Shown here in pieces: positions 8,424-16,195 of a DNA stretch of 35,278 nt. How positions within the stretch are numbered: the stretch's first letter is position 1; each line of letters starts with the position of its first letter. Both the position numbers and the translations under genes were made by a program. This DNA is from DASUWK01 sp036378435 (GTDB taxonomy: Bacteria > Chloroflexota > Dormibacteria > Dormibacterales > Dormibacteraceae). Under the pieces are notes generated by a model. The model was not told the origin of the DNA, searched no databases, and saw only the letters and a list, made by a program, of their open reading frames with translations. The stretch lies in assembly GCA_036378435.1 (NCBI GenBank), contig DASUWK010000039.1:1-35278 (forward strand), written 5' to 3'.

Positions 8424-9955
8424 TCGATGGTGCCGGGCGGCTTCGAGGTGATGTCGAAGACGACCCGGTTGACGCCGGGCACCTCGTTGACGATCCGGTT
8501 GGAGATGCGCGCCAGCACGTCGTAGGGCACTCGCGCCCAGTCGGCGGTCATCGCGTCCTCCGAGGTGACGACGCGAACCGCGACCACGTTGGCGTAGGTG
8601 CGGAAGTCGCCCATCACGCCCACCGTCTGCACGGGCGTGAGCACGGCGAACGACTGCCAGACCTTGCGGTAGAGCCCGTTGTTCTTGATCTCGTCCACGA
8701 CCACCCAGTCAGCCGCACGCAGGATCTCGAGCCGCTCGCGGGTGATCTCGCCGAGGCAGCGGATCGCGAGGCCGGGGCCGGGAAACGGCTGCCGGTGAAC
8801 CATGTCCTCCGGCATCCCGAGCTCGGTCCCGACTGCGCGCACCTCGTCCTTGAACAGGTAGCGCAGGGGCTCGATGAGCTGGAAGCGCAGGCCGGGCGGC
8901 AGCCCGCCCACGTTGTGGTGGGTCTTGATCTTCACGGCGCTCGCCGCCGTGTCCGGCGCGGTCGATTCGATCACGTCCGGGTAGAGGGTGCCCTGGGCCA
9001 GGTAGTCGATCTGCCCCAGGCTGGTCGCTTCTGACTCGAACACCGAGATGAACTCGCGCCCCACGATCCGCCGCTTCTCCTCGGGGTCGACCACTCCCTC
9101 CAGCGCCGTGAGGAAGCGATCCGACGCGTCGACGTAGCGCAGGTTGAGGTCGAGGTTGTCGTGCAGGACGTCGCGGACGCGCTCCGCCTCCTCGCGCCTC
9201 AGCAACCCGTTGTTGACGAAGACGCAAGTGAGCTGGTCGCCGATGGCGCGGTCGACCAGGACCGCGGCGACCGCCGAGTCGACACCGCCCGAGATCGCGC
9301 AGATGACGCGCCCCGAGCCGACGCGCGCGCGGATCGTCTCGATCGACTCGGCGATGAACGAACCGGCGGTCCACGTGCCCTCCAGCCCCGCCACCCGATA
9401 GAGGAAGTTGCGCAGGATGTCGCGGCCGTGCGGCGTGTGCACCACCTCCGGGTGGAACTGGATGCCCAGGACGCCGTGGCCGTCGCCAAAAGCGGCGATC
9501 GGCGAGTTGCCGCTGGAGGCCAGCGCGTGGAACCCGGGCGGCAGCTTCTGGACGCTGTCGCCGTGGCTCATCCAGACGGGCAGCTCGCTCGGCAGGCCGT
9601 CAAAGAGGCCGCCGGGATCGTCGACAGCGAGAAGCGCGGGGCCGTACTCCTTACGCTCACCCGGCGCGACCTCACCGCCCAGGTGGCGCGCGATCAGCTG
9701 CATGCCGTAGCAGATCCCGAGCACGGGCAGGCCGCTGCGGAGAGCCTCAGGGTCGAGCTGCGGCGCGCCGGCCTCGTAGACGCTGGCCGGGCCGCCGGAC
9801 AGGATCAGGGCCGCGGGGTGCATCGCCTCCAGCTCAGGCCACGGCGTATCGCCCGGCACGAGCTCGCAGTAGACCTTGGCCTCGCGCACGCGGCGGGCGA
9901 TCAGCTGCGAATACTGCGACCCGAAGTCGAGGACGAGCACCTTCTGCCGGCGCAC
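8414..9955 (-). CDS. guaA: GMP synthase (glutamine-hydrolysing) GuaA
   Basis: Converts XMP to GMP using glutamine and ATP. From the GTG at 9955 the protein is 513 aa, the family's usual size, and begins RRQKVLVLDFGSQYSQLIARR. The frame is open further upstream, but that stretch overlaps guaB and is Arg-rich junk. The class I amidotransferase domain has the nucleophile in GICYGMQ (C82) and the H168/E170 pair in GIQFHPEV. The ATP-pyrophosphatase domain has the P-loop SGGVDS (222-227). The C-terminal dimerisation domain contains RQPFPGPGLAIRCLGE and ends DITSKPPGTIEWE, the conserved GuaA terminus. It lies 41 bases after guaB, so IMP to XMP to GMP is encoded in order. Confidence 0.96.
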   Translation of the reverse strand: MRRQKVLVLDFGSQYSQLIARRVREAKVYCELVPGDTPWPELEAMHPAALILSGGPASVYEAGAPQLDPEALRSGLPVLGICYGMQLIARHLGGEVAPGERKEYGPALLAVDDPGGLFDGLPSELPVWMSHGDSVQKLPPGFHALASSGNSPIAAFGDGHGVLGIQFHPEVVHTPHGRDILRNFLYRVAGLEGTWTAGSFIAESIETIRARVGSGRVICAISGGVDSAVAAVLVDRAIGDQLTCVFVNNGLLRREEAERVRDVLHDNLDLNLRYVDASDRFLTALEGVVDPEEKRRIVGREFISVFESEATSLGQIDYLAQGTLYPDVIESTAPDTAASAVKIKTHHNVGGLPPGLRFQLIEPLRYLFKDEVRAVGTELGMPEDMVHRQPFPGPGLAIRCLGEITRERLEILRAADWVVVDEIKNNGLYRKVWQSFAVLTPVQTVGVMGDFRTYANVVAVRVVTSEDAMTADWARVPYDVLARISNRIVNEVPGVNRVVFDITSKPPGTIEWE

Positions 9956-9996
9956 TCCGGTCCCAGCGTCGGTTCGCTGAGCGGAGCGCGTGTCGA

Positions 9997-11304
9997 TCAG
10001 CGGGATCCGCCTCCCATGCCGACGTGCTGGGACTGCTGGTGGAGCTTGCCCTCGCTCACGATGGCCGGCGCGATGACCATGTCGACGTGGTGGAATTCGC
10101 GCAGGTTCCGCGAGCCGCACACGCCGAGGGCAGACCGCAGCGCGCCGACGAAGTTCATGGTGCCGTCGTCCACGTGCGCGGGGCCGAAGAGGATCTCTTG
10201 CAGCGAGCCCTTCCTCCCCACCTGGATACGCGTGCCGCGCGGGAGGTTGGGATCGCCCGTGGCCATGCCCCAGGTGATGCCGTGGCCGGCCGCCTCGTCG
10301 GCGCCGCCGAAGGGCGAACCGAGCATGACGGCGTCGGCGCCCGCCGCGAAGGCCTTGCAGATGTCGCCGCCGGTGCGCATGCCGCCGTCTGTGATGACGG
10401 CGACCCTGCGGCCGGTGCGGCGCTCGTAGAGGTCGCGGGCGGCCGCGACGTCCGCCGTGGCCGTGACCTGGGGGACGCCCACTCCGAGCACTCCTCGCGT
10501 CGTGCAGATGGCGCCCGGGCCGACGCCGACCATGATCGCCGCCACGCCCTCCTCCATCAGCTCGAGCGAGGTCTCGTAGTGCACGCAGTTGCCGACGACG
10601 ACTGGGATCGAAAGCGAGCGCGTCAGCTCGGCGAAGCTGAGCTGCTGGTAGGAGTCGCTGATGTGCCGGGCGGTGAGGACGGTGCCCTCGACGACCAGCA
10701 CGTCAGCGCCCGAGCTGGCGACCAATTCTGCACGCTCCGCGGCCCGCTGCGGGCTCGTGGAAACGGCACACGGAACTCCGGCGGCTTTGATCTCGCGGAT
10801 GCGGCGCTCGACGAGGTGCGGCTTGACGCTCTCGCGATAGAGCTCCTGGATCAGCGGCACGGCCTCCGCCTTCTCGACGGACCGGATCCGCTCGATCACC
10901 GGCTTGGGGTCCTCGTAGCGACACTGGACGCCTTCGAGGTTCAGCTTGGCGATGCCCCCGAGGCGGCCCATCGCGATCGCGAAGTCGACGTCGACCACCC
11001 CGTCGAGGGACGCCGCCCAGAAGGGGACCTCCAAGCGCAGGCCCTCCATCTCGAAGGAGATGTCGACCTCAGCGGGGTTGATGGTGACGCCACCCGGCAC
11101 CAGCGCGACCTCGTCGAAGCCGTACGCCCGCCTGGCGCGCCTTCCGATCCCGATCTCCAGCCCAGGCGCTTCTGCGATCTCGGCGAAACCGGTCGGAAGG
11201 TCCGTTTTCAGGGTGTGCTTACTCCAATGGGCGGGCTGGGTTGGCGGAGAGTATACAGCCCTCAGCCTTGCCCTCGGCGGCAGCGCGAGGTCTCTATCTC
11301 CCAC
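9997..11304 (-). CDS. guaB3: IMP dehydrogenase, GuaB3-type without CBS domains
   Basis: Predicted NAD-dependent oxidation of IMP to XMP. The TIM-barrel IMPDH/GMPR domain is continuous, with no CBS insertion. RRARRAYGFDEVALVPG near the N-terminus is characteristic of the GuaB3 family of Actinobacteria and Cyanobacteria. The catalytic-cysteine loop reads GPGAICTTRGVLGVG, followed by DGGMRTGGDICKAFAAGADAVMLG. The start is uncertain. GTG 11304 is the only standard in-frame start before the conserved region, but it overlaps the GNAT stop by 43 bases and adds about 30 residues unlike the family. A TATACT -10-like box (11250-11255, minus) and a GGAG 10 bases before an in-frame CTG at 11211 suggest a shorter, 404-aa product. 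Confidence 0.88.
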   Translation of the reverse strand: MGDRDLALPPRARLRAVYSPPTQPAHWSKHTLKTDLPTGFAEIAEAPGLEIGIGRRARRAYGFDEVALVPGGVTINPAEVDISFEMEGLRLEVPFWAASLDGVVDVDFAIAMGRLGGIAKLNLEGVQCRYEDPKPVIERIRSVEKAEAVPLIQELYRESVKPHLVERRIREIKAAGVPCAVSTSPQRAAERAELVASSGADVLVVEGTVLTARHISDSYQQLSFAELTRSLSIPVVVGNCVHYETSLELMEEGVAAIMVGVGPGAICTTRGVLGVGVPQVTATADVAAARDLYERRTGRRVAVITDGGMRTGGDICKAFAAGADAVMLGSPFGGADEAAGHGITWGMATGDPNLPRGTRIQVGRKGSLQEILFGPAHVDDGTMNFVGALRSALGVCGSRNLREFHHVDMVIAPAIVSEGKLHQQSQHVGMGGGSR

Positions 11305-12302
11305 CAGGTTTCGGTGCCGTGGGGTCGAAAGCCCAGCCGGTTGTTGATCGAGAGCATCGGCTCGTTGACGAAGGCGTTCTCGGTCTCGATCGCCCGCGCC
11401 TCAGGGATCTCCGCGAAGACTTTCTCCAGCATCGACGCCTTGAGCCACTTGCCCAGGCCATGTCCGCGGTGGGCGGGATCGACAGCGGTGCCGCCCTGCT
11501 GCAGCAGGGCCGCGGTGTCCGGGTTCCAGGTCAGGTTGGTGAAGCCGACGAAGTGGCCCGTGGCCCGATGCCTGGCGAAGAATGCGAACTCCCTGAGACC
11601 CGCCGCGGCCGTGGCCTCGTCCCAGCCGCTCACCTGCTCGGGGGTCATCTTCACGTCTTCGGAGACCGAGTCCCCGCGCGGGGCGCCGTTCATGTGCTCC
11701 ACTGCGCGGGCGACCTCCTCGACGAGCTCCGGCGGCGTGGGCCCGTGCATGAAGACGAGCTCGTAGTCGCGAGCGCTCGTCTCGGCCGCCTCGATCCAGC
11801 TGCGGAGCATGACGCGATCGACCTCGGCGAGCTGCAGCCGATTCTCGTGCTGCTCGAGCACGGGCTTGGCCCCGACGGCGGTCAGGAACGCGGAGCCCGC
11901 CGGGACCGAGTCGTGAGTGGGCATCGCGAGGAACGTCCGCTGGTCCTGCTCGGCGGCCTCGGCGGCCTGGGCCAGCAGCCTGCTCCCCAGGCCCTGCCGG
12001 CGCAAGCCCGGCGCCACCGCGAAGAAGCACTCGGCGATATGCCTGTTCTCGGGAGTCTTCGGCCACCTCACATCGAGCTGCCCCGCCAGCGTTCCGTCAG
12101 GCGCGCGCAGACGGAAGTGCTGGGTCTCGAGGTGCGCCGGCCGCACGCTGCGCCAGCGCCGCCACGCGTCAAAGCCAGGCCACGGGTCGTCCGGCCGCCG
12201 CTCCGCGTGGATGTCCCGTTCGAGCTCGTACAGCTCGCGGGCTTGGGCCTCAGGCAGCGCCGCCAGGTGGTACCGATCCAGCTCGGGCGAGCCCACGTTC
12301 AC
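11262..12302 (-). CDS. Dual-GNAT acetyltransferase, paralog B
   Basis: A 346-aa protein made of two GNAT-like halves. The first has FFAVAPGLRRQGLGSRLLAQA (acetyl-CoA loop) and LTAVGAKPVLEQHENRL. The second has VDPAHRGHGLGKWLKASML and ends NNRLGFRPHGTETWWEIET. The same layout occurs in the adjacent upstream gene, so the pair is a tandem duplication. Double-GNAT proteins include mycothiol synthase MshD and aminoglycoside- or peptide-acetylating enzymes, but no substrate can be read here. The GTG start at 12302 shares GTGA with the upstream stop (4-base overlap). The same frame is open further upstream but would run through the neighbour. Confidence 0.82.
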   Translation of the reverse strand: MNVGSPELDRYHLAALPEAQARELYELERDIHAERRPDDPWPGFDAWRRWRSVRPAHLETQHFRLRAPDGTLAGQLDVRWPKTPENRHIAECFFAVAPGLRRQGLGSRLLAQAAEAAEQDQRTFLAMPTHDSVPAGSAFLTAVGAKPVLEQHENRLQLAEVDRVMLRSWIEAAETSARDYELVFMHGPTPPELVEEVARAVEHMNGAPRGDSVSEDVKMTPEQVSGWDEATAAAGLREFAFFARHRATGHFVGFTNLTWNPDTAALLQQGGTAVDPAHRGHGLGKWLKASMLEKVFAEIPEARAIETENAFVNEPMLSINNRLGFRPHGTETWWEIETSRCRRGQG

Positions 12303-13312
12303 AGAACCTTGGCGGTCTCGAGCTCCCACGTCGTCCACGATCCCGCGGGCCTGAAACCGAGGGCGTAATTGATGCCGAGCATGGCGTCGTTGCTCATCGC
12401 GTTGCCCGTGACCACCGTCCGCGCGCCTGGGATCTCGTCCACGATCTTGAGCAGCATCTTGGCCTTCAGCCACTTGCCGAGCCCCTGGCCGCGGTGGGCG
12501 GGATCGACGCCGGTGTCGGCCTGGCCGATCACGTGCGGCTGGTCCGGCTCCCAGCCGATGGCCGTGAACCCGGCGAACTTCCCGCTCGGACGGTGTCGCG
12601 CATAGAGGTGCCAGACGCGGTGGCCGCCGGCAATGTGGGCGCGCTCGCCGGCGGCCAGCGCTTCGGGCGTGATCGTCTCGTCTTCCTCGTCGAGGTCGTC
12701 GCGCGGCGCCGTATTCATGACGTTGTTGACCTCCGCCGCGGCTTCGAGGAGCTCCGGAGGCGTCACGCCGTCGACGAAGACGAGCTCGTAATCGGGCAGG
12801 GCCTCGCCGGCCCCAACCCACCGTTCGAGCAGCGCCCGGTCGACATCCGCCAGCGCGAGGCGATTCTCATGCGAGGTCGAGCGAGCCTCCGCGCCCAGCG
12901 CCGCCGCGAACGCGTCGCCGGCCGGCACCCGAGAGCTGGTCCAGCTCTGCATGAGGGTGCGCCCGTCCTGGTGGGCGTGCTCGGCCGCTGCGCGCAGGAG
13001 CAGCCTCCCCGTACCTGACCGCCGTCGATCGGCACGGACACCCATGTCGATCCGCGCCAGGTGACGGTTCTCCAGCCCGATGCGCCACCCGATCCACGCG
13101 ACGCCGGCGAGGCTGCCATCGCGCCTGGCCAGAGCACGGGCGATGTGCATGTGCGGGCGCGGCGCGCGCTGCGCGGCGAGGAATGCCGGCCACGACCTGA
13201 AGGGATCGTCGGCCCAAGCCTCTTCGTGCAGAGCCCGGTCCAGCTCGTACACCTCCAGGAGCTCGTGGTCGGACATCTCCGCGACCCCGACCACTCTCAC
13301 GCTTGCGCTCAC
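12299..13312 (-). CDS. Dual-GNAT acetyltransferase, paralog A
   Basis: A 337-aa protein with two GNAT-like halves. The first has ARIDMGVRADRRRSGTGRLLL; the second has VDPAHRGQGLGKWLKAKML, NAMSNDAMLGINYALGFRP and a WELET end, nearly identical in pattern to paralog B. Shared marks such as DYELVF-x-G-TPPEL and the HENRL-LA-VDR segment confirm common descent. The GTG start at 13312 follows a TAGCTT -10-like box (13319-13324, minus) by 6 bases with no Shine-Dalgarno, so a leaderless mRNA is likely. Substrate unknown. Confidence 0.82.
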   Translation of the reverse strand: MSASVRVVGVAEMSDHELLEVYELDRALHEEAWADDPFRSWPAFLAAQRAPRPHMHIARALARRDGSLAGVAWIGWRIGLENRHLARIDMGVRADRRRSGTGRLLLRAAAEHAHQDGRTLMQSWTSSRVPAGDAFAAALGAEARSTSHENRLALADVDRALLERWVGAGEALPDYELVFVDGVTPPELLEAAAEVNNVMNTAPRDDLDEEDETITPEALAAGERAHIAGGHRVWHLYARHRPSGKFAGFTAIGWEPDQPHVIGQADTGVDPAHRGQGLGKWLKAKMLLKIVDEIPGARTVVTGNAMSNDAMLGINYALGFRPAGSWTTWELETAKVL

Positions 13313-13318
13313 GCGAAG

Positions 13319-13324
13319 AAGCTA
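13319..13324 (-). promoter_or_regulatory. -10 box, probable leaderless promoter of GNAT pair
   Basis: TAGCTT on the minus strand fits TANNNT and ends 6 bases before the GTG start at 13312. There is no purine-rich ribosome-binding site between them. Confidence 0.45.
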
Positions 13325-13333
13325 TCCCACCCC

Positions 13334-13831
13334 ATGGCTATCGTTTATGGGGTGCTGAGAGCGCTCGAGCACCTGCGCGGGATCAACGAGGACGAGTGCC
13401 GCCGGCTGCGCAGCCGCGGCATCCGCAACACGAACCAGCTCTTGCACTCCACCACCCTCGATATCGACCGTGAGACGCTGGCGCGGCGGACGGGCATCCC
13501 CGCGCCGCGGCTACTCGAGTTCGCTCACCAGTGCGCGCTGCTCGAGGTCTCGGGCCTGGAAGCGTATCTCCCGGTGCTGCGCCGGCTCGGCATCACCAGC
13601 CAGAAGGCGCTCAAGCAGGAGAGCGCTCCGGATCTCTACCGGCGGCTGGTCGAGGCCGTCGGCTTTGGCGCCGCGCCGGCGCCGAGCCAGGTGGAGTACT
13701 GGATCTCGCAGGTTCGCTCCATCGACGTCATCGAGGAGACGGACGCGGCGGCGGAGCAGCCGGTGCAGTTCACGAGCCCGTCGCTGCTGACGACGCCGAC
13801 TGCGGAGCGCGAGGGGCCCGACCAGCCCTAG
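13334..13831 (+). CDS. DUF4332 helix-hairpin-helix protein
   Basis: A 165-aa protein with a DUF4332-like pattern of paired helix-hairpin-helix units. LRGINEDECRRLRSRGIRNTNQLL is followed by LARRTGIPAPRLLEFAHQCALL-VSGLEAYLPVLRRLGITS. Families of this kind bind nucleic acid or protein partners; the exact role is unknown. An acidic, disordered tail of about 35 residues follows. The ATG at 13334 is used here. The GTG at 13352 (product starting LRALEHLRGI) is a good alternative because TATCGT (13339-13344, a TANNNT box) lies 7 bases before it. The gene is divergent from the GNAT pair with only 21 bases between starts. Confidence 0.72.
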   Translation: MAIVYGVLRALEHLRGINEDECRRLRSRGIRNTNQLLHSTTLDIDRETLARRTGIPAPRLLEFAHQCALLEVSGLEAYLPVLRRLGITSQKALKQESAPDLYRRLVEAVGFGAAPAPSQVEYWISQVRSIDVIEETDAAAEQPVQFTSPSLLTTPTAEREGPDQP

Positions 13832-14003
13832 AAGACGCGGAGGGAACCCAGGTTCCCCCCGCGAACCCACCCTCCCGGGGACGCGCCACGCGTGGTGCGC
13901 GTCTGGATCAGCGACTCAAACGGCCCGGCTCAGCCGGGCCTACCTGATCGGCCGGTGCCTTGTCCCTGCGGACCGGGAGCCCGGTCCCACGGCGGCAAGG
14001 CTT
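13832..14003. other. Hairpin-rich 172-bp intergenic spacer
   Basis: No credible ORF. Four successive inverted repeats are visible. GGGAACC-CA-GGTTCCC lies at 13842-13857. A hairpin with ACGCGC/GCGCGT arms around a CCACGCGTGG core spans 13881-13902. GGCCCGGCT-C-AGCCGGGCC lies at 13922-13940. The last, at 13957-14005, ends in TTTT. It could be a stacked terminator or a structured RNA; no known RNA family was recognised. Confidence 0.5.
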
Positions 14004-14005
14004 TT
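13957..14005 (+). terminator. Probable terminator after the DUF4332 gene
   Basis: GCCTTG (13957-13962) pairs with CAAGGC (13996-14001), followed by TTTT (14002-14005). An inner hairpin GACCGGG-AG-CCCGGTC lies within it. The T-run is short and is on the plus-strand side only. Confidence 0.5.
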
Positions 14006-15041
14006 AGAGATACGTCCTTCGGCGCTCGCGGAGGCCGTCCCAAACGCCGCGCTGGATCGTCTCCCGCACCGACTCGGCCACCTGCATGACGACGTTCTGG
14101 TCGTCCGCCAGCTCCGGGTCGAGATCCTGCGTCGGCACTGGCGGGTGGAAGCGGATCGACCAGTTCGAGGGCAGCGGGATCATCCCCAGCGGCCCGAGCC
14201 ACGGGAAGGTCGGCGTCACCGGGAAGTAGGGCATGCCCAAAGCCTTGGCGACCGCGGGTAGGTCGGTGACCATTGGGTAGATGTCCTCGGAGCCGACGAC
14301 TGAGATCGGGATGATCGGCGTCCCGGCCCGAATCGCCGACTGCACGAAGCCGCCGCGGCCGAAGCGCCGCAGCCGGTAGCGCTCGCGGTAGGGCTTGCCG
14401 GTGCCCTTGACGCCTTCCGGGAAGACGAGCACCAGCTCGTCGCGCTCGAGCAGACGCCGGATGTCGTCGGGGTGGCCGACCGTCTGCCCGCTGCGGCGCA
14501 GGAACCAGCCCAGGTACGGCGTCCCGAAGAAGAAGTTGGCGACGAGCGCCCGCGCGTGGCGGGGGTGCGGGTGCTCGAGCATGATCGCCGTCTTGATCAT
14601 CGTGCCGTCCCAGGGCAGGACCCCCGCGTGGTTGGCGACCAGCAGAGCGCGGCCGGTCGCCGGGACGTGCTCGATGCCGCTGCTCTGCACCCGCCAGTAC
14701 GACGTGTAGAGCCATTGGAAGATCGGGAGCATCGAGTCCGTCCACTCGCGGTCGAAACCGAACTCGTCGAGGTCTGCGTCCGGGCCGCGCGCGGCGAGCT
14801 CCCGCTGGCGGACCAGGAAGTCAACCACCGAGCCCAGCAGCGGCGAACGGCGCACGGCGAGCGACGTGAGATCGGCGGCGGCGCGGCCGAAGTCGGGTGC
14901 GAGCACCGCCGGCATCGACGGCCCGGCCCCGTTCGCATCGTCGCCCCGGCTGCGCAGCTCCAGCGAAACCTTCGAATAGAGCAGGCCGAGCTCGTGGCGG
15001 AGCTCGTCCTCGGCGTCGGTCCGGCGGGTCCGAGGGCTCAC
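14004..15041 (-). CDS. PlsC-like lysophospholipid acyltransferase family protein
   Basis: Predicted acyl transfer onto a glycerolipid or glycolipid (345 aa). It has an NHAGVLPWDG block (residues 137-146), the variant of the NHx4D acyltransferase motif common in actinobacterial homologues, then the FPEGVKGTG block (about 211-219) and a conserved GTPIIPISVVGSED strand. About 100 N-terminal residues precede the catalytic fold. The GTG start at 15041 overlaps the epimerase stop by 4 bases. An epimerase followed by an acyltransferase of this type is, from memory, a conserved actinobacterial pair (Rv0501-Rv0502 in Mycobacterium tuberculosis), suggesting joint work on an envelope lipid. Confidence 0.85.
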   Translation of the reverse strand: MSPRTRRTDAEDELRHELGLLYSKVSLELRSRGDDANGAGPSMPAVLAPDFGRAAADLTSLAVRRSPLLGSVVDFLVRQRELAARGPDADLDEFGFDREWTDSMLPIFQWLYTSYWRVQSSGIEHVPATGRALLVANHAGVLPWDGTMIKTAIMLEHPHPRHARALVANFFFGTPYLGWFLRRSGQTVGHPDDIRRLLERDELVLVFPEGVKGTGKPYRERYRLRRFGRGGFVQSAIRAGTPIIPISVVGSEDIYPMVTDLPAVAKALGMPYFPVTPTFPWLGPLGMIPLPSNWSIRFHPPVPTQDLDPELADDQNVVMQVAESVRETIQRGVWDGLRERRRTYL

Positions 15042-16102
15042 TGAAGCAGGGTCCGGGCGTCATGGCCTCGGAGCCGGCGCCGCAGCAGGTAGGACTCGAG
15101 CTGGCGCTCCTGCACCGGTGCGGCCTCCCCGCCCTCGACGAACTCCTCCACCGGGTGGGCGAACTCGGCCATCACGGTCCGGTTGTCGCGGGCCGGCTCC
15201 CAGCCGAACTCGTGCAGGAGCAGGGCGCAGTCGACGACCTGACCGTGCGTGATCAGCTCCTGCAGGCGCGGGGTCAAAGGCACACCGGCGAGGCCGGAGA
15301 CGGCCAGCCGCTCGAGGGGACCGAGTAGCCCCGGCAGGAGCGGAACGGGACGGCCGCCGGCCAGCTGGATCGCCTGCGTCAGCGAGAGCACGCCCGGAGC
15401 GGCAACGTTGAAGACGCCCCGCTGGCGTCCGAAAACGGCCCGCTGCAGCGCCTCCACCGCGTCCTCGCCGTGAAGGAACTGGACCCGCGGGTTGAAGCCC
15501 ATCATCGTCGGCACCACCGGCAGCGATAGGTAGCGCGCCAGGGGCGTGTCCGAGCGGCGGTCCACGACGTCGGCCAGGCGCAGCATGGTGAGTGAGGTCC
15601 TCGGGTTCCGCAGGGCGAACTCGAGCGCGAGCTGCTCCATCTCGAGCAGGTCCGACTGCAGCGGGCCTCGGCGCGGTCGCGTGCCCGCCATGTCCTCGGT
15701 GAGGAACGAGGGACCTGTCGGGTCCACGCCGTACACGGCGGTGCTCGACTTAAGCACGATGTGCTCGACCGGCGAGGTCTCGCCTGCGCACGCCGCGAGG
15801 ACGTTCATGGTGCCGATGACGTTGGTCTCGTGCATCGACCGCACGGACTCGAGCTGGTGCGTCACGACCGCGCAGTGGACGACCACCTGGATCCGCAGCT
15901 CTCGCACCAGCTTGGCGATCACGGAATGACGCGTGTCGGCGTGCACGAACTCGGTGCGGCCGAGCGGCCGCGTCGGGTCCTTGACGTCGATGCCGTAGAT
16001 GTCTCCGACCTCGGCGTCGTCCTGCAGCCGGCGTGCCAGTTCCGCCCCCAAGCGGTCGGCCACCCCGGTGACGAGCACGCGGAGGCCACGCTTGGATGCC
16101 AT
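15038..16102 (-). CDS. NAD-dependent epimerase/dehydratase (extended SDR)
   Basis: A 354-aa Rossmann-fold protein with the dinucleotide loop VLVTGVADRLGAELARRL (G-x5-G variant), an acidic residue after the second strand (IYGIDV) and HCAVVTHQLESVRSMHETNV, all typical of the extended SDR epimerases (GalE/WcaG). The usual YxxxK catalytic pair is not clear: STAVYGVDPTGP keeps Y but lacks K four residues on, so it may be a divergent or NAD-sensing member. It is first of a two-gene operon with the acyltransferase. TAACCT lies 7 bases before the ATG, so the message is probably leaderless. Confidence 0.82.
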   Translation of the reverse strand: MASKRGLRVLVTGVADRLGAELARRLQDDAEVGDIYGIDVKDPTRPLGRTEFVHADTRHSVIAKLVRELRIQVVVHCAVVTHQLESVRSMHETNVIGTMNVLAACAGETSPVEHIVLKSSTAVYGVDPTGPSFLTEDMAGTRPRRGPLQSDLLEMEQLALEFALRNPRTSLTMLRLADVVDRRSDTPLARYLSLPVVPTMMGFNPRVQFLHGEDAVEALQRAVFGRQRGVFNVAAPGVLSLTQAIQLAGGRPVPLLPGLLGPLERLAVSGLAGVPLTPRLQELITHGQVVDCALLLHEFGWEPARDNRTVMAEFAHPVEEFVEGGEAAPVQERQLESYLLRRRLRGHDARTLLQ

Positions 16103-16109
16103 CGCGATC

Positions 16110-16115
16110 AGGTTA
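16110..16115 (-). promoter_or_regulatory. -10 box, probable leaderless promoter of the epimerase
   Basis: TAACCT (TANNNT) on the minus strand is followed by 7 bases and then the ATG at 16102. No ribosome-binding site is visible. Confidence 0.5.
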
Positions 16116-16121
16116 CCCAGG

Positions 16122-16181
16122 CCGGAGCCGGCTCCGAACGGGTATCCAAGCCATCCCGACCAGTCCGGAGCCGGCTCCGAA
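16122..16181. repeat. Direct repeat of a 17-bp palindromic unit
   Basis: CCGGAGCCGGCTCCGAA occurs at 16122-16138 and again at 16165-16181, each containing the perfect palindrome CGGAGCCGGCTCCG. Both copies are in the 93-bp gap between the glutamate dehydrogenase stop and the epimerase start. They may act as a GC-rich terminator for glutamate dehydrogenase or as an operator for the epimerase promoter. Confidence 0.6.
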
Positions 16182-16195
16182 GGGTTGGGGGCCGC

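Noticed and set aside
9956..10120. Upstream extension of guaA in the same frame
   Set aside because: Overlaps the guaB3 3' end and encodes an Arg-rich stretch; GTG 9955 gives the standard GuaA N-terminus and length.
13842..13902. tRNA-like segment (GGTTCGC on the minus strand)
   Set aside because: No cloverleaf could be drawn; the paired arms form simple hairpins.
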